The translations under genes were made by a program, and so were the position numbers. The notes below the pieces were generated by a model, which had not been told where the DNA came from, ran no database searches, and saw nothing but the letters and a program-made list of their open reading frames with translations. Below are positions 46,855 to 55,722 of a stretch of DNA of 64,000 bases, piece after piece. The stretch comes from Streptomyces olivoverticillatus. GTDB lineage: Bacteria; Actinomycetota; Actinomycetes; Streptomycetales; Streptomycetaceae. Location: the NCBI RefSeq assembly GCF_014203555.1, contig NZ_JACHJH010000003.1, forward strand, positions 67,362-131,361, in the 5' to 3' direction. The number at the start of each line of letters is the position of its first letter. Positions within the stretch are counted from its first letter, which is position 1.

Positions 46855-47718
46855 ATGCCGGAGCTGCCGGAGGTCGAGGCCCTCGCCGGGTTCCTGACCG
46901 AGCACCTTCTCGGCCGTACGGTCGAATGCGTCCTGCCCGTCGCCGTGAGCGTCCTCAAGACCTACGACCCGCCGCCGTCCGCCCTCGAAGGGCGCACGGT
47001 CACGGCCGTGCGGCGGCACGGCAAGTTCCTGGACCTGGCCATGGACGGCGGCCCGCACCTGGTCTTCCACCTCGCCCGCGCCGGCTGGCTGCGCTGGCGC
47101 GAGAGCCTGCCCGAAACGCCCCCGGCCCCCGGCAAGGGGCCGCTGGCGCTGCGGGTGCGGCTGGTGGGCGGCGAGGGCTTCGACCTCACCGAGGCCGGCA
47201 CCCGCAAGCGGCTGGCCGTGTACTGCGTGCGCGAGCCGTCGGAGGTGCCCGGCATCGCCCGGCTGGGCCCGGACCCGCTCGCGCCCGGCTTCACCCTCGA
47301 GGCCTTCACCGGCCTGCTGCGCGGCGAACGCCGCCAGATCAAGGGAGTGCTGCGCGACCAGAGCGTGATCGCCGGCATCGGCAACGCCTACTCCGACGAG
47401 ATCCTCCACGCCGCCCGCATGTCCCCCTTCAAGCTCGCCGCGACCCTCACGGACGCCGAGGCCGCCGGTCTCTACGAGGCGCTGGAGACGACGCTGCGCG
47501 AGGCCGTCGAGCGCTCGCGGGGGCACGCGGCCGGGGAGCTGAAGGCGGAGAAGAAGACCGGGCTGCGCGTGCACGGCCGCACCGGGCAGCCCTGCCCGGT
47601 CTGCGGGGACACCGTGCGCGAGGTCTCCTTCAGTGACTCCTCCCTGCAGTACTGCCCCACCTGCCAGACGGGCGGAAAGCCGCTGGCCGACCGGCGGCTG
47701 TCCCGCCTGCTGAAGTGA
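46855..47718 (+). CDS. Fpg/Nei-family DNA glycosylase
   Basis: The 287-residue protein starts PELPEVEAL, providing the catalytic Pro2 and Glu3, and has the conserved Lys in RRHGKFLDL. The H2TH region follows with IKGVLRDQSVIAGIGNAYSDEIL. A C-terminal zinc finger reads CPVCGD...YCPTCQ. These enzymes remove oxidised bases and nick DNA. In the finger, the stretch before the last cysteine pair reads SDSSLQ rather than the usual GRTT-type sequence, which places it among the divergent actinobacterial Nei2-like members. Confidence 0.88.
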   Translation: MPELPEVEALAGFLTEHLLGRTVECVLPVAVSVLKTYDPPPSALEGRTVTAVRRHGKFLDLAMDGGPHLVFHLARAGWLRWRESLPETPPAPGKGPLALRVRLVGGEGFDLTEAGTRKRLAVYCVREPSEVPGIARLGPDPLAPGFTLEAFTGLLRGERRQIKGVLRDQSVIAGIGNAYSDEILHAARMSPFKLAATLTDAEAAGLYEALETTLREAVERSRGHAAGELKAEKKTGLRVHGRTGQPCPVCGDTVREVSFSDSSLQYCPTCQTGGKPLADRRLSRLLK

Positions 47719-47749
47719 GCCCGCGAGAATCCGCCGCCGGGGGCGAGGC

Positions 47750-49267
47750 CTACTGTCCGGCCGGCGCCTGACAGGTCAGGTCCTCGGCCGGGAGCCTGCC
47801 CGTGGTCAGGTAGGCCGTGGCGTTCTTGTCTGCGCAGGAGTCGGTGTCGGCACCGAGGACACCGTGGCCCTCCCCGCCGACGACGGTGAGCATCCGGGAG
47901 CCGCGCAGGGCCCGGTGCATGGCCTGGGCGGCGAAGAGGGGCGTCTGGGAGTCCCACTCGTTCTGCACGATCAGTGCACCGACCTTGTTGTCGATCGCGG
48001 TCTGCGGCTCACTGCCCTGCTTCCAGAAGGCACACGGCGTGATGGTGGACGCGAAGTCGCCGTACAGCGGATACCGGGTCGTGTCGCGGATCGCTTCGCG
48101 GCGGTACTGCTCGGGGTCGTGCGACCAGGTGCGGGTGTCGGCACACATGACGGACCAGGCGATGGAGGCGTAGTTGTCGTCGGGCTCCTGGGCCTGACCG
48201 GGCGCGCCGGACGGGGCCGGGTTCCTGCCCTCGGCCGCGTTCTTGAGCCCGGCCGCGTTCTTGAGTCCGGCGATCCGTTCGGCGGCCTTCCGGACGTGGA
48301 AGAACGTGCGGTTGTCGGCGTGGATGTCGTCACCGGTGAGGGTCTGCCCCTCGAAACGGATGGGCTTGAGGTTCGCCTGCGCGATCAGATCCCAGAAGGC
48401 CTTGCGGACCTTGTCCGGGGTGTCGCCCAGTCCGTACGTCGTGTGTCGCCGGGCGGCCCATTCGGTCCATCGGGTGAAAGCCTGTTCGGCGCGCTTCGCC
48501 ATGTCCTGGAACATTCCCCGGTAGATCCGCGTGGGGTCGGTCGCGCTGTCCAGTACGAACCGGTCGGCCCGCTCGGGGAACATCTGCAGGTAGACGGCGC
48601 CGAGGTAGGTGCCGTAGGAGATCCCCACGTAGGAGATCTTCTTCTCGCCCAGCGCGGCACGGATGACGTCCATGTCGCGGGCGTTGTTCCGGGTGGTGAG
48701 GTGCGGCAGCTTGTCTCCGGCCTTGGCCTGGCACTTCTCGGCGAACGTACGTGCCCGCTCCACGTCCTTCGCGAAGGTCTCGGCCTTGTACGGGTGGTCG
48801 GCCTGTTCCTCGGCGGTCAGACCGCAGCTGACGGGAGAGCTCTGCCCGGCACCTCTCACGTCGAACCCGACGAGGTCGTACTGCCGTTTCACTTCCGCGG
48901 AAAACTTCAGTATCGGGTCGACGGGCAAATTCAGACCCGGCCCGCCGGGACCGCCGGGGTTGAGCAGCAGAACGCCGCGACGTTCCTTCGCACTGCTCGC
49001 CTTCAGCCGGGATATCGCGATGTCGGTCTTCTTACCGTCGGGATCGTTGTAGTCCAGCGGCACCTTGACCGTCGCGCACTGAAAGGCGTCGGGGCCGTTC
49101 GCTTCGCAGCGCTGCCACGTGAGCTGCTGCTGCGTGTACTGCCGCAGGGGGTCTTCGGTGGCAGACGGCCCGGACGCGGCGACGGCCGTTGCGGGGGTCA
49201 GGGTCGAGAGGGAGACCACCGCCGCGATGCCGGCGGTCAGAAGAGGTGCGATTCGCCTGTCGCGCAC
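47750..49267 (-). CDS. secreted tripeptidyl-aminopeptidase-like alpha/beta hydrolase
   Basis: The 505-residue protein has a signal peptide (APLLTAGIAAVVSLSTLTPATAVA). It belongs to the Streptomyces Tap/SlpD/SlpE group of alpha/beta hydrolases. LLLNPGGPGGPGLN is the oxyanion loop, YVGISYGTYLGAVY carries the catalytic serine, NEWDSQTP the aspartate and GGEGHGVLG the histidine. Such enzymes clip N-terminal tripeptides from secreted proteins. GTG 49267 is used. The gene is divergent from a two-component sensor kinase, with a perfect 18-bp palindrome between them. Confidence 0.9.
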   Translation of the reverse strand: MRDRRIAPLLTAGIAAVVSLSTLTPATAVAASGPSATEDPLRQYTQQQLTWQRCEANGPDAFQCATVKVPLDYNDPDGKKTDIAISRLKASSAKERRGVLLLNPGGPGGPGLNLPVDPILKFSAEVKRQYDLVGFDVRGAGQSSPVSCGLTAEEQADHPYKAETFAKDVERARTFAEKCQAKAGDKLPHLTTRNNARDMDVIRAALGEKKISYVGISYGTYLGAVYLQMFPERADRFVLDSATDPTRIYRGMFQDMAKRAEQAFTRWTEWAARRHTTYGLGDTPDKVRKAFWDLIAQANLKPIRFEGQTLTGDDIHADNRTFFHVRKAAERIAGLKNAAGLKNAAEGRNPAPSGAPGQAQEPDDNYASIAWSVMCADTRTWSHDPEQYRREAIRDTTRYPLYGDFASTITPCAFWKQGSEPQTAIDNKVGALIVQNEWDSQTPLFAAQAMHRALRGSRMLTVVGGEGHGVLGADTDSCADKNATAYLTTGRLPAEDLTCQAPAGQ

Positions 49268-49375
49268 GATGACGCTCGTCCTTACTGGGGAGAGGCAGCA
49301 GGTCGGTCAACCGGCCGGACACGATGGTGATTTCCGGGGCCCCGGGTGCGCATCGCGGGAAGGCGGGAGAAATCG

Positions 49376-49393
49376 CTCCCCCGATCGGGGGAG
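49376..49393. promoter_or_regulatory. perfect 18-bp palindrome before the sensor kinase gene
   Basis: CTCCCCCGATCGGGGGAG is fully self-complementary. It lies 35 bases before the kinase ATG 49429 and 108 bases before the divergent hydrolase start. A response-regulator operator is plausible, and the cognate regulator is encoded just downstream of the kinase. Confidence 0.45.
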
Positions 49394-49428
49394 GGCACAG
49401 GCGGGCGGCCCGGCCATACTGGCCGATT

Positions 49429-50682
49429 ATGATCAAGACAATCCGGCCGCTGCTGCGCTGCTCCTCGTATTCGGGTGCGCTGTTCGCCTGTTGCGGTGCA
49501 CTGGCGAGCCTTCTGCTGCTGCCTTTCGCGGCTCTGCCGGCGCTGGCGTGGCCGTCCGCCGCCTATGAAGTGCAGATCGTTTTGACCCTGCTGGTCTGGG
49601 CCGTGCTGATCGGCGTGGTCGGGCTGGCCCGCACCACGCGGCGGGTGCTGATCGTGTGCGCCCCTCGGATGCTGGGGGTGCCGTTGCCGGATCCCGTGGC
49701 CGCCTGCGGGCCTGCGGGCACCGGCCGTTGGGGGACCCCTCTCTGGCTGCTGCTGCACGTGGCGCTGGGGTGGGCGGGGGCGCTGGTGAGCGGTGTGCTG
49801 CTCCTCGCGGCCCTGACCCTCCCGCTCGGTGCCGAGGCGGGGCTGAGTCTGTTCGGCTGGACGGTGCGGGTGAAGGACGGCTGGGGCAGCTGGGCGGCCG
49901 CGTTCGGCTGCCTGCTGTCGGCGGCGACGGTGTGCGCGGTGGTGACGACCGCTCTGCGGTGGTCGGCGCCACGGCTGCTGGGCCCGTCGCCGGCCGAGCG
50001 GCTCGCGCTGGCGGCCGAGCGGGAGCTGGCGCTGGCCGAACGCAACCGGCTGGCCCACGAGTTGCACGACTCGATCGGTCACACCCTGACGGCGACCACG
50101 ATCCAGGCGGCGGTGGCGGGCGAGGTGCTCTCCGCCGACCCGGTGGCGGCGCGGGCCACCCTGCGCAGCATCGAGGAGTCGTCCCGGGCAGCGCTGGAGG
50201 ACCTGGACTACGTGCTGGGCGTGCTGCGCGAGCAGGAGGCGGAGAAGGCCGAGACGGCGCCCACCCGGACCCTGGCCGACCTGCCCGAGCTGCTGGACCG
50301 GGTGCGGCACGCGGGCGCGGTGGTGGAGCAGGAGCTGTCGGGAGAGCTGACGCAGGTGCAGGGCTCGCTCTCCCGGGCGGCGTACCGGATCCTGCAGGAG
50401 GGGCTGACGAACGCGTTGCGGCACGGGGCGGGCGGTCCGATCGAGGTCCGCGTGGCGGCCGCGCCGGACGGGCTGGAGATCGGTGTGGTCAACCGGACCG
50501 GGGCGGGGACGAGCGCGGGTACGGGCGCGGGTACGGGCCGGGGTGCCTTCCCGACGTCCGGGCACGGCCTGCCAGGGCTGGCCGAGCGGGTGCGGTTGCT
50601 GCACGGTGAGATGGAGGCCGGTCCGGACGGGCCGCGGCACTGGCGGTTGGCGGTCCGGCTGCCGGTACGGTTGTCGGCATGA
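49429..50682 (+). CDS. NarL/DesK-type sensor histidine kinase
   Basis: The 417-residue kinase has about five hydrophobic segments in its first 190 residues. The HisKA_3 dimerisation box follows, ELHDSIGHTL, with phospho-acceptor His213. An HATPase_c domain ends the protein: LSRAAYRILQEGLTNALRH (N box), GLEIGVVN and GHGLPGLAERV (G box). A Gly/Thr/Ala-rich repeat lies just before the last G box. ATG 49429 is chosen as the first start after the palindromic region. The stop overlaps the response-regulator start by four bases. Confidence 0.92.
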   Translation: MIKTIRPLLRCSSYSGALFACCGALASLLLLPFAALPALAWPSAAYEVQIVLTLLVWAVLIGVVGLARTTRRVLIVCAPRMLGVPLPDPVAACGPAGTGRWGTPLWLLLHVALGWAGALVSGVLLLAALTLPLGAEAGLSLFGWTVRVKDGWGSWAAAFGCLLSAATVCAVVTTALRWSAPRLLGPSPAERLALAAERELALAERNRLAHELHDSIGHTLTATTIQAAVAGEVLSADPVAARATLRSIEESSRAALEDLDYVLGVLREQEAEKAETAPTRTLADLPELLDRVRHAGAVVEQELSGELTQVQGSLSRAAYRILQEGLTNALRHGAGGPIEVRVAAAPDGLEIGVVNRTGAGTSAGTGAGTGRGAFPTSGHGLPGLAERVRLLHGEMEAGPDGPRHWRLAVRLPVRLSA

Positions 50683-51392
50683 TCGGCTCTGACACGAGCG
50701 CGGCTGTGATGGCGACCGGCGTCAGCCCCGCCGGCACCCCCGTCACACTCCTGATCGCGGACGACGACGAGGTGACCCGCAGCGGTTTGCGCACGCTGCT
50801 CGCGGCACAGCCGGGGATCGCGGTGGTCGGGGAGGCCGCCGATGGCATCGAGGCGGTCGAACAGGCGCGGCGGCTCAGGCCGGACGTGGTCCTGATGGAT
50901 GTGCGCATGCCGCGTCGCAACGGGATCGAGGCCACCCGGCAGCTGCTCGCCGAGTCGGCCGAACCGCCGAAGGTCGTGGTGATCACCACCTTCGAGAACG
51001 ACGACTACGTCACCGCCGCGCTCGGCGCGGGAGCCAGTGGGTTCGTGCTCAAGCGGCTGCCGGTCCGGCGGATCGCGGAGGCGGTGCGGGTGGTGGCGGA
51101 GGGGGAGGCGATCCTCTTCCCGGCGGCGCTGCGCCGGATGGTCGCCGCCCGCCCGCTGGACTCCGCCGAGGCGTTGCCGACGGCGGCGCTGACGGGGCGG
51201 GAGGAGGAGGTGCTGCGTCTGATGGCCACCGGCCTGTCCAACCCGGAGATCGCGGAGACGTTCACGGTGAGCCTGGAGACGGTGAAGACGCACGTCGGGA
51301 ACGTGCTGACCAAGCTCGGCGCACAGAACCGGACCCACGCGGTGGTGATCGCGTACGAGTCCGGTCTGGTGGTGCCGCGGTTCGCCGGCTGA
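50679..51392 (+). CDS. NarL/LuxR-family response regulator
   Basis: The 237-residue protein has a receiver domain (LLIADDDEVTRSGLRTLL, VVLMDVRMP with phospho-acceptor Asp74, VVVITTFENDD, GFVLKRLP with the conserved Lys). A C-terminal LuxR HTH follows (LTGREEEVLRLMATGLSN, IAETFTVSLETVKTHVGNVL). It is coupled to the kinase by an ATGA overlap. Likely targets include the divergent secreted hydrolase and its own operon. Confidence 0.93.
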   Translation: MIGSDTSAAVMATGVSPAGTPVTLLIADDDEVTRSGLRTLLAAQPGIAVVGEAADGIEAVEQARRLRPDVVLMDVRMPRRNGIEATRQLLAESAEPPKVVVITTFENDDYVTAALGAGASGFVLKRLPVRRIAEAVRVVAEGEAILFPAALRRMVAARPLDSAEALPTAALTGREEEVLRLMATGLSNPEIAETFTVSLETVKTHVGNVLTKLGAQNRTHAVVIAYESGLVVPRFAG

Positions 51393-51398
51393 CGCCCT

Positions 51399-52841
51399 CT
51401 AGCCCCGCGGGATCCCCCGGGCATCGGCGTGGGCCAGCTCGGAGTGCTTGTAGGAGTAGCAGAAGTACACCGCCAGCCCGATCACGAACCACACCGCGAA
51501 CCGCACCCACGTCTGCCACGCCAGATAGGTGATCAGCCAGATCGACGCCAGGACGCCGATGCCCGGCACCACCGGCACCCCCGGGCAGCGGAAGGAGCGC
51601 GGCAGGTCCGGCCGCTTGTAGCGCAGCACGATGACCGCCGTGCACACCACCGCGAAGGCCAGCAGGATGCCGATGTTGGTGAGCTCGGCCGCCTCGCCGA
51701 TCGGGACGAGGCCCGCGATCGCCGCCGAGGCGATGCCCACGATCCACGTCACCCGCGTCGGCACGTGCCGGGTCGGATGGGTGTGGGCGAACCACTTGGG
51801 CAGCAGCCCGTCCCGGCTCATCGCGAACCACACCCGGGTGACGCCGAGCATGAAGGTGAACATCACCGTCATGATGCCGATGATGGCCCCCACCGCGATG
51901 ACGTCGGCGACACCGCCCAGCCCCACCGACTTGAACGCCGTGGAGAAACCGCTCTTCGGGTCGATGTGCTTGTAGTTCTGCATGCCGGTGAGCACCAGGC
52001 ACGCCAGCACGTACAGCACCATCGAGATGGCCAGCGAGTAGAGGATCGCCTTCGGCATGTGGCGCTGGGCGTCCTTGGACTCCTCGGCCGCCGTCGACAT
52101 GGCGTCGTAGCCGAAGACGGCGAAGAAGACCGTGGCGGCGCCGGTGAACGCCCCGCTGATGCCGAACGGGAAGAACGGGGTGTAGTTGCTGCTCTTGATG
52201 TGGAAGAAGCCGATGGCGACCACCAGGAGGACCACGAGGATCTTGAGGCCCACGACGATGGTCTCGAACCGGGCGGCGTTCTTGATGCCCATGGTGAGCA
52301 GATAGGCGATCAGCAGGCAGAGCACCGCCGCGAACAGGTCGAAGTGGTGCCCGGCACCCGTCCCCGGCGCGCCCAGCATCCACTTCGGCAGCTCCGCGTC
52401 GAGCTCCCCGAGCAGGAAGTTGATGTAGCCGGAGATGCCGATGGCCACCACCGCGACGATCGCCGTGTACTCCAGCAGCAGGTCCCAGCCGATGAACCAG
52501 CCGCCGATCTCGCCGAGCACCGCATAGCCGTAGGTGTAGGCCGATCCGGCGCGCGGGATCAGGCCCGCGAACTCCGCGTAGGAGAAGGCGGCCGCCGCGC
52601 TCGCGACGCCTGCGATGAGGAAGGAGACCAGCACGGCGGGGCCCGCCACGCCGTTGGCGATGGTGCCCGCGAGGCTGAAGATGCCCGCGCCGATGATGCC
52701 GCCGACGCCGATCGCGGTGAGCTGCCACAGCCCCAGGGTGCGGGTGAGGTGCTCACCGTGCGCTTCGGTCTCCTCCGCCTCCTCGATCGTCTCGATCGGC
52801 TTGCGGCGCAGTACGCCCTGACCCACCCGGAGCCCGGCCAT
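51399..52841 (-). CDS. cationic amino acid transporter-type APC permease
   Basis: The 480-residue protein has twelve to thirteen hydrophobic helices. LTAIGVGGIIGAGIFSLAG is the TM1 substrate motif, YAEFAGLIPRAGSAYTYGY follows, and FFAVFGYDAMSTAAEESKD is the TM6 region. These match the CAT/APC group that imports Arg, Lys or related amino acids. An AGAGGA ribosome site lies eight bases before ATG 52841. It is convergent with the response regulator, with six bases between. Confidence 0.9.
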   Translation of the reverse strand: MAGLRVGQGVLRRKPIETIEEAEETEAHGEHLTRTLGLWQLTAIGVGGIIGAGIFSLAGTIANGVAGPAVLVSFLIAGVASAAAAFSYAEFAGLIPRAGSAYTYGYAVLGEIGGWFIGWDLLLEYTAIVAVVAIGISGYINFLLGELDAELPKWMLGAPGTGAGHHFDLFAAVLCLLIAYLLTMGIKNAARFETIVVGLKILVVLLVVAIGFFHIKSSNYTPFFPFGISGAFTGAATVFFAVFGYDAMSTAAEESKDAQRHMPKAILYSLAISMVLYVLACLVLTGMQNYKHIDPKSGFSTAFKSVGLGGVADVIAVGAIIGIMTVMFTFMLGVTRVWFAMSRDGLLPKWFAHTHPTRHVPTRVTWIVGIASAAIAGLVPIGEAAELTNIGILLAFAVVCTAVIVLRYKRPDLPRSFRCPGVPVVPGIGVLASIWLITYLAWQTWVRFAVWFVIGLAVYFCYSYKHSELAHADARGIPRG

Positions 52842-52936
52842 GCTCTGTCCTCTCGTCGGCACTGACGACGGATCGCGGTCATCATGGCCGAGCGGGGACG
52901 GCGACGGAAGGCGCCGCCCCGCGCCGCGCCGGGGTA

Positions 52937-55291
52937 TCAGCCGATGGCGGGCGCCCCGGCCCGGGAGCCGGTGCCCCAGCCGGACGGCTCCCGGCCGACG
53001 CCGAAGTCCAGCCGCTCGCCGCGGCGGATCGCCTCCGTCGTCAGATACGTCTGGTCGTACGGCCTGTCGTCCAGCCGCACCGTCTGGACGTAGCGCTCGG
53101 TGTCCGAGGTGCCCGGGGCGCTCACGGTGAAGCGCCCGCGGGGGTACCACCGGCGGTCCAGGCGCAGCTCGACGCGGTCGAAGACCGGGGTGGTCAGCCC
53201 CCACACGTCCGTGCCCGGCTGCACCGGGTAGACGCCGATGGCCGACAGCACCATCCACGCCGACATCGTCCCCAGGTCGTCGTTGCCGGTCATCCCGGTC
53301 GGGGTGTCGGTGAAGAGGGTGAGCGCGGCGTGCACGACGTCCGTCGTCTGCCACGGACGGCCGGTGGAGAGGTAGGTGTACGGCGCGATGAGGTCGGGCT
53401 CGTTCTGCGGGTTGTACTTGTCGGCGTTGTAGTAGTCGTACGGGCCGTTCACCCACACCTCGCGCGCCGTCCGCTCGGGGTCCCGCAGCAGCCGGTCGTA
53501 GGCGAAGAAGGAGTCCAGCCGCCGGTTGGCCGCCTCCCGGCCGCCGAGCAGCCGCACCAGGCCGGGCAGGTCCTGCGGCACCAGCCACTGGTACTGCCAG
53601 GCCGTGCCCTCGTGGAAGCCGGGGCTCCGGGCGGGGTCGGCGGAGCCGGTGAAGGCGCCGCTCGCGTCGCGTGGCCGGAAGAAGCCGGTGGAAGGGTCGT
53701 AGAGCTTGCGGTAGTTGCGCGAGCGGGCGGCGTAGCGGTCGGCGTCCGCGCGGTGGCCCAGGGCGTGCGCCATCGTGGCGAGGGCGCCGTCCGCCAGCGC
53801 GTACTCCAAGGTGGCCGAGGCGCCTTCCTGCAGGTCGGAGTCGCCGGGCTTGCGCTTGGGCCGGTCGGGGTCGTACGGCACCCAGCCATCGCGCGCGTAG
53901 GCGACGTTGCCCTCGCGGCCCACCGCGGGGGAGTCGGCGGGCGGGACGCCGTCGGCGTTCTTCTTCAGGATGCGGTAGGCCTCCTCCTCGTGACCCTTGA
54001 GGAGCCCGTGCTGGAAGGCGTTGGTGAGGTAGGGCGTGACCGGGTCGCCGGTCATGATGTTCGTCTCGACCGTGCCGTAGCCCCACTTGGGCAGCCAGCC
54101 GCCCTCCGCGTCGATCCGCAGCACCGACAGCGCCATGTCCCGCGCCTCGCGCGGCGCGAGCAGGGACAGCAGCTGCGCCTGGGTGCGGTAGGTGTCCCAC
54201 AGCGACCAGTTCTGGTAGTAGGTGAAGCCCTCGGCGCGGTGGATGCGCTGGTCCCAGCCGGTGTAGCGGCCGTCGACGTCGCTGCCGACGTTGGGGGCGA
54301 GGAAGGACCGGTACAGCGACGAGTAGAAGGTGCGCCGCAGCGTCCGGCTCCCGCCCTGCACCGCCACGTCCCGCAGCCGCCGCTCCCACGCCTCCTGCGC
54401 GGCCGCGGCCGTACGGTCGAAGCCGCGCTCCTCGGCACGGAGGTTGTGCTCGGCCCCTGCCGCGTCCACGTAGCTGACGGCGGTGGTCGCCTCGACGGCC
54501 CGGTCGCGGGTGGTGTCGAAGCGCACCCAGGCGCCGTTGCGGGCGGCGGAGGAGGAGGCCCGGGTCCCGGCGGTCACCCGGTCGCCGTTCCAGGTGCCGT
54601 AGGCGGCGAAGGGGCGGTCGAAGCGGGTGAGGGTGTACACGGTGTACGGGCGGGTGTCCTGGCAGAAGCCCCGGCCGGTGATGGTGGTGCGCACGGTGCG
54701 GTTGTCGACGATCTCGGCCTTGGTCGAGACCGTCTTGTGCAGCGACTGCCCGGTGTTGAACAGGACGTTGGCTTTCTGGGTGGCCGGGAAGGTGTAGCGC
54801 TGGCGGCCGGTGTGCGCCGTCGCGGTCAGCTCGGCGGTGATCCCGCCGTACGACGACATCCTGACCCGGTAGTAGCCGGGCCGGGCGCTCTCGTCGCGGT
54901 GGCTGAACGCGGCGGCGTAACGGGCGTTGTCGGTCTGCGCCACGTCGCCCGTGGTGGGCAGCACCGGCAGGTCGCCGCCGATGCGGCAGCCGACACCGGA
55001 GAGGTGGATGGTGCTGAAGCCCCGGATGTGGCCGTCCTTGTAGTCGTAGCCGGTGTTGTGCCCGGTGTCGGGGGAGAGCTGCACCATGCCGAAGGGCACG
55101 GCCGCACCGGGGAAGGTGTTGCCCTCGTTCTGGGTGCCGATGAAGGGGTTGACCAGCCCGGTCAGGCTCTCTTCCCGGGCGGCGGCCGGCTTCGGCGGTA
55201 CGAGCGCGGTGGCGCCCAGCATCGCCGCGAGGGCGAGCGCCGTCACACCGGCACGGCGCGGCAGCGGGTGTCCGGTCCGTCTCCGTCTCAT
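52937..55291 (-). CDS. secreted glycoside hydrolase family 92 alpha-mannosidase
   Basis: The 784-residue protein has a signal peptide (AGVTALALAAMLGATALV). The GH92 layout follows: VNPFIGTQNEGNTFPGAAVPFGM, FSTIHLSGVGC, YQNWSLWDTYRTQAQLL and GNDDLGTMSAWMVLSAIG with YPVQPG near the end, all family hallmarks. GH92 enzymes are Ca2+-dependent exo-acting alpha-mannosidases on fungal mannans and N-glycans. ATG 55291 is chosen because the signal peptide starts here. An upstream in-frame ATG at 55363 would precede it with a non-signal sequence. No sugar transporter is adjacent. Confidence 0.92.
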   Translation of the reverse strand: MRRRRTGHPLPRRAGVTALALAAMLGATALVPPKPAAAREESLTGLVNPFIGTQNEGNTFPGAAVPFGMVQLSPDTGHNTGYDYKDGHIRGFSTIHLSGVGCRIGGDLPVLPTTGDVAQTDNARYAAAFSHRDESARPGYYRVRMSSYGGITAELTATAHTGRQRYTFPATQKANVLFNTGQSLHKTVSTKAEIVDNRTVRTTITGRGFCQDTRPYTVYTLTRFDRPFAAYGTWNGDRVTAGTRASSSAARNGAWVRFDTTRDRAVEATTAVSYVDAAGAEHNLRAEERGFDRTAAAAQEAWERRLRDVAVQGGSRTLRRTFYSSLYRSFLAPNVGSDVDGRYTGWDQRIHRAEGFTYYQNWSLWDTYRTQAQLLSLLAPREARDMALSVLRIDAEGGWLPKWGYGTVETNIMTGDPVTPYLTNAFQHGLLKGHEEEAYRILKKNADGVPPADSPAVGREGNVAYARDGWVPYDPDRPKRKPGDSDLQEGASATLEYALADGALATMAHALGHRADADRYAARSRNYRKLYDPSTGFFRPRDASGAFTGSADPARSPGFHEGTAWQYQWLVPQDLPGLVRLLGGREAANRRLDSFFAYDRLLRDPERTAREVWVNGPYDYYNADKYNPQNEPDLIAPYTYLSTGRPWQTTDVVHAALTLFTDTPTGMTGNDDLGTMSAWMVLSAIGVYPVQPGTDVWGLTTPVFDRVELRLDRRWYPRGRFTVSAPGTSDTERYVQTVRLDDRPYDQTYLTTEAIRRGERLDFGVGREPSGWGTGSRAGAPAIG

Positions 55292-55722
55292 GTCTCCACG
55301 CCCCTCGTCGGCCCCGACATCGTTGTCAGCGCCGAGGCTCGCCTGGGCGGTACGGGTAGTCAAGGATGCGTCGGATGGTGGGCGTGGTGTTCAAGCCGCC
55401 GTGCGCGTACAGTATGCGACGATCCGTTCGATTTCTGAGCCCTGAGCCCCTGGCCCCTCCGGTGGAGGGCCACGGTGCCGGCCCGTCCGGAAGATGAAAG
55501 GCGAAGGCATCTCGATGGCCGGTCCGAAGCGCGCGTCAGCCGCGATCCCGACCTCGGGGAGCGCCTTCCCCGGTACCGGAATTGCCGCCTCCAGAACTGC
55601 CGTCGCGGCGGCGTGATGCCCGGACCGGCCACGGCCCCTCGGCCGTCTCCGCCCGTCCGCCCTGGAGGGCGCATCACCCGCACCCCCGTCCCGGACCACT
55701 GAACGCCCAAGGAGAGACCCGT
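55292..55722. other. 431-base divergent intergenic region
   Basis: The gap separates the GH92 gene (minus) from the LAATG surface-protein gene (plus). No riboswitch core, clean promoter pair or RNA gene was recognised. A 33-codon ATG frame at 55515-55616 (starting MAGPKRASAA) has a GA-rich upstream sequence and could be a leader peptide, but nothing else supports it. Confidence 0.35.

Noticed and set aside
55515..55616. 33-codon frame in the GH92/surface-protein gap as a gene
   Set aside because: No family match and ordinary amino acid composition for GC-rich noncoding DNA; only a GA-rich upstream stretch supports it.
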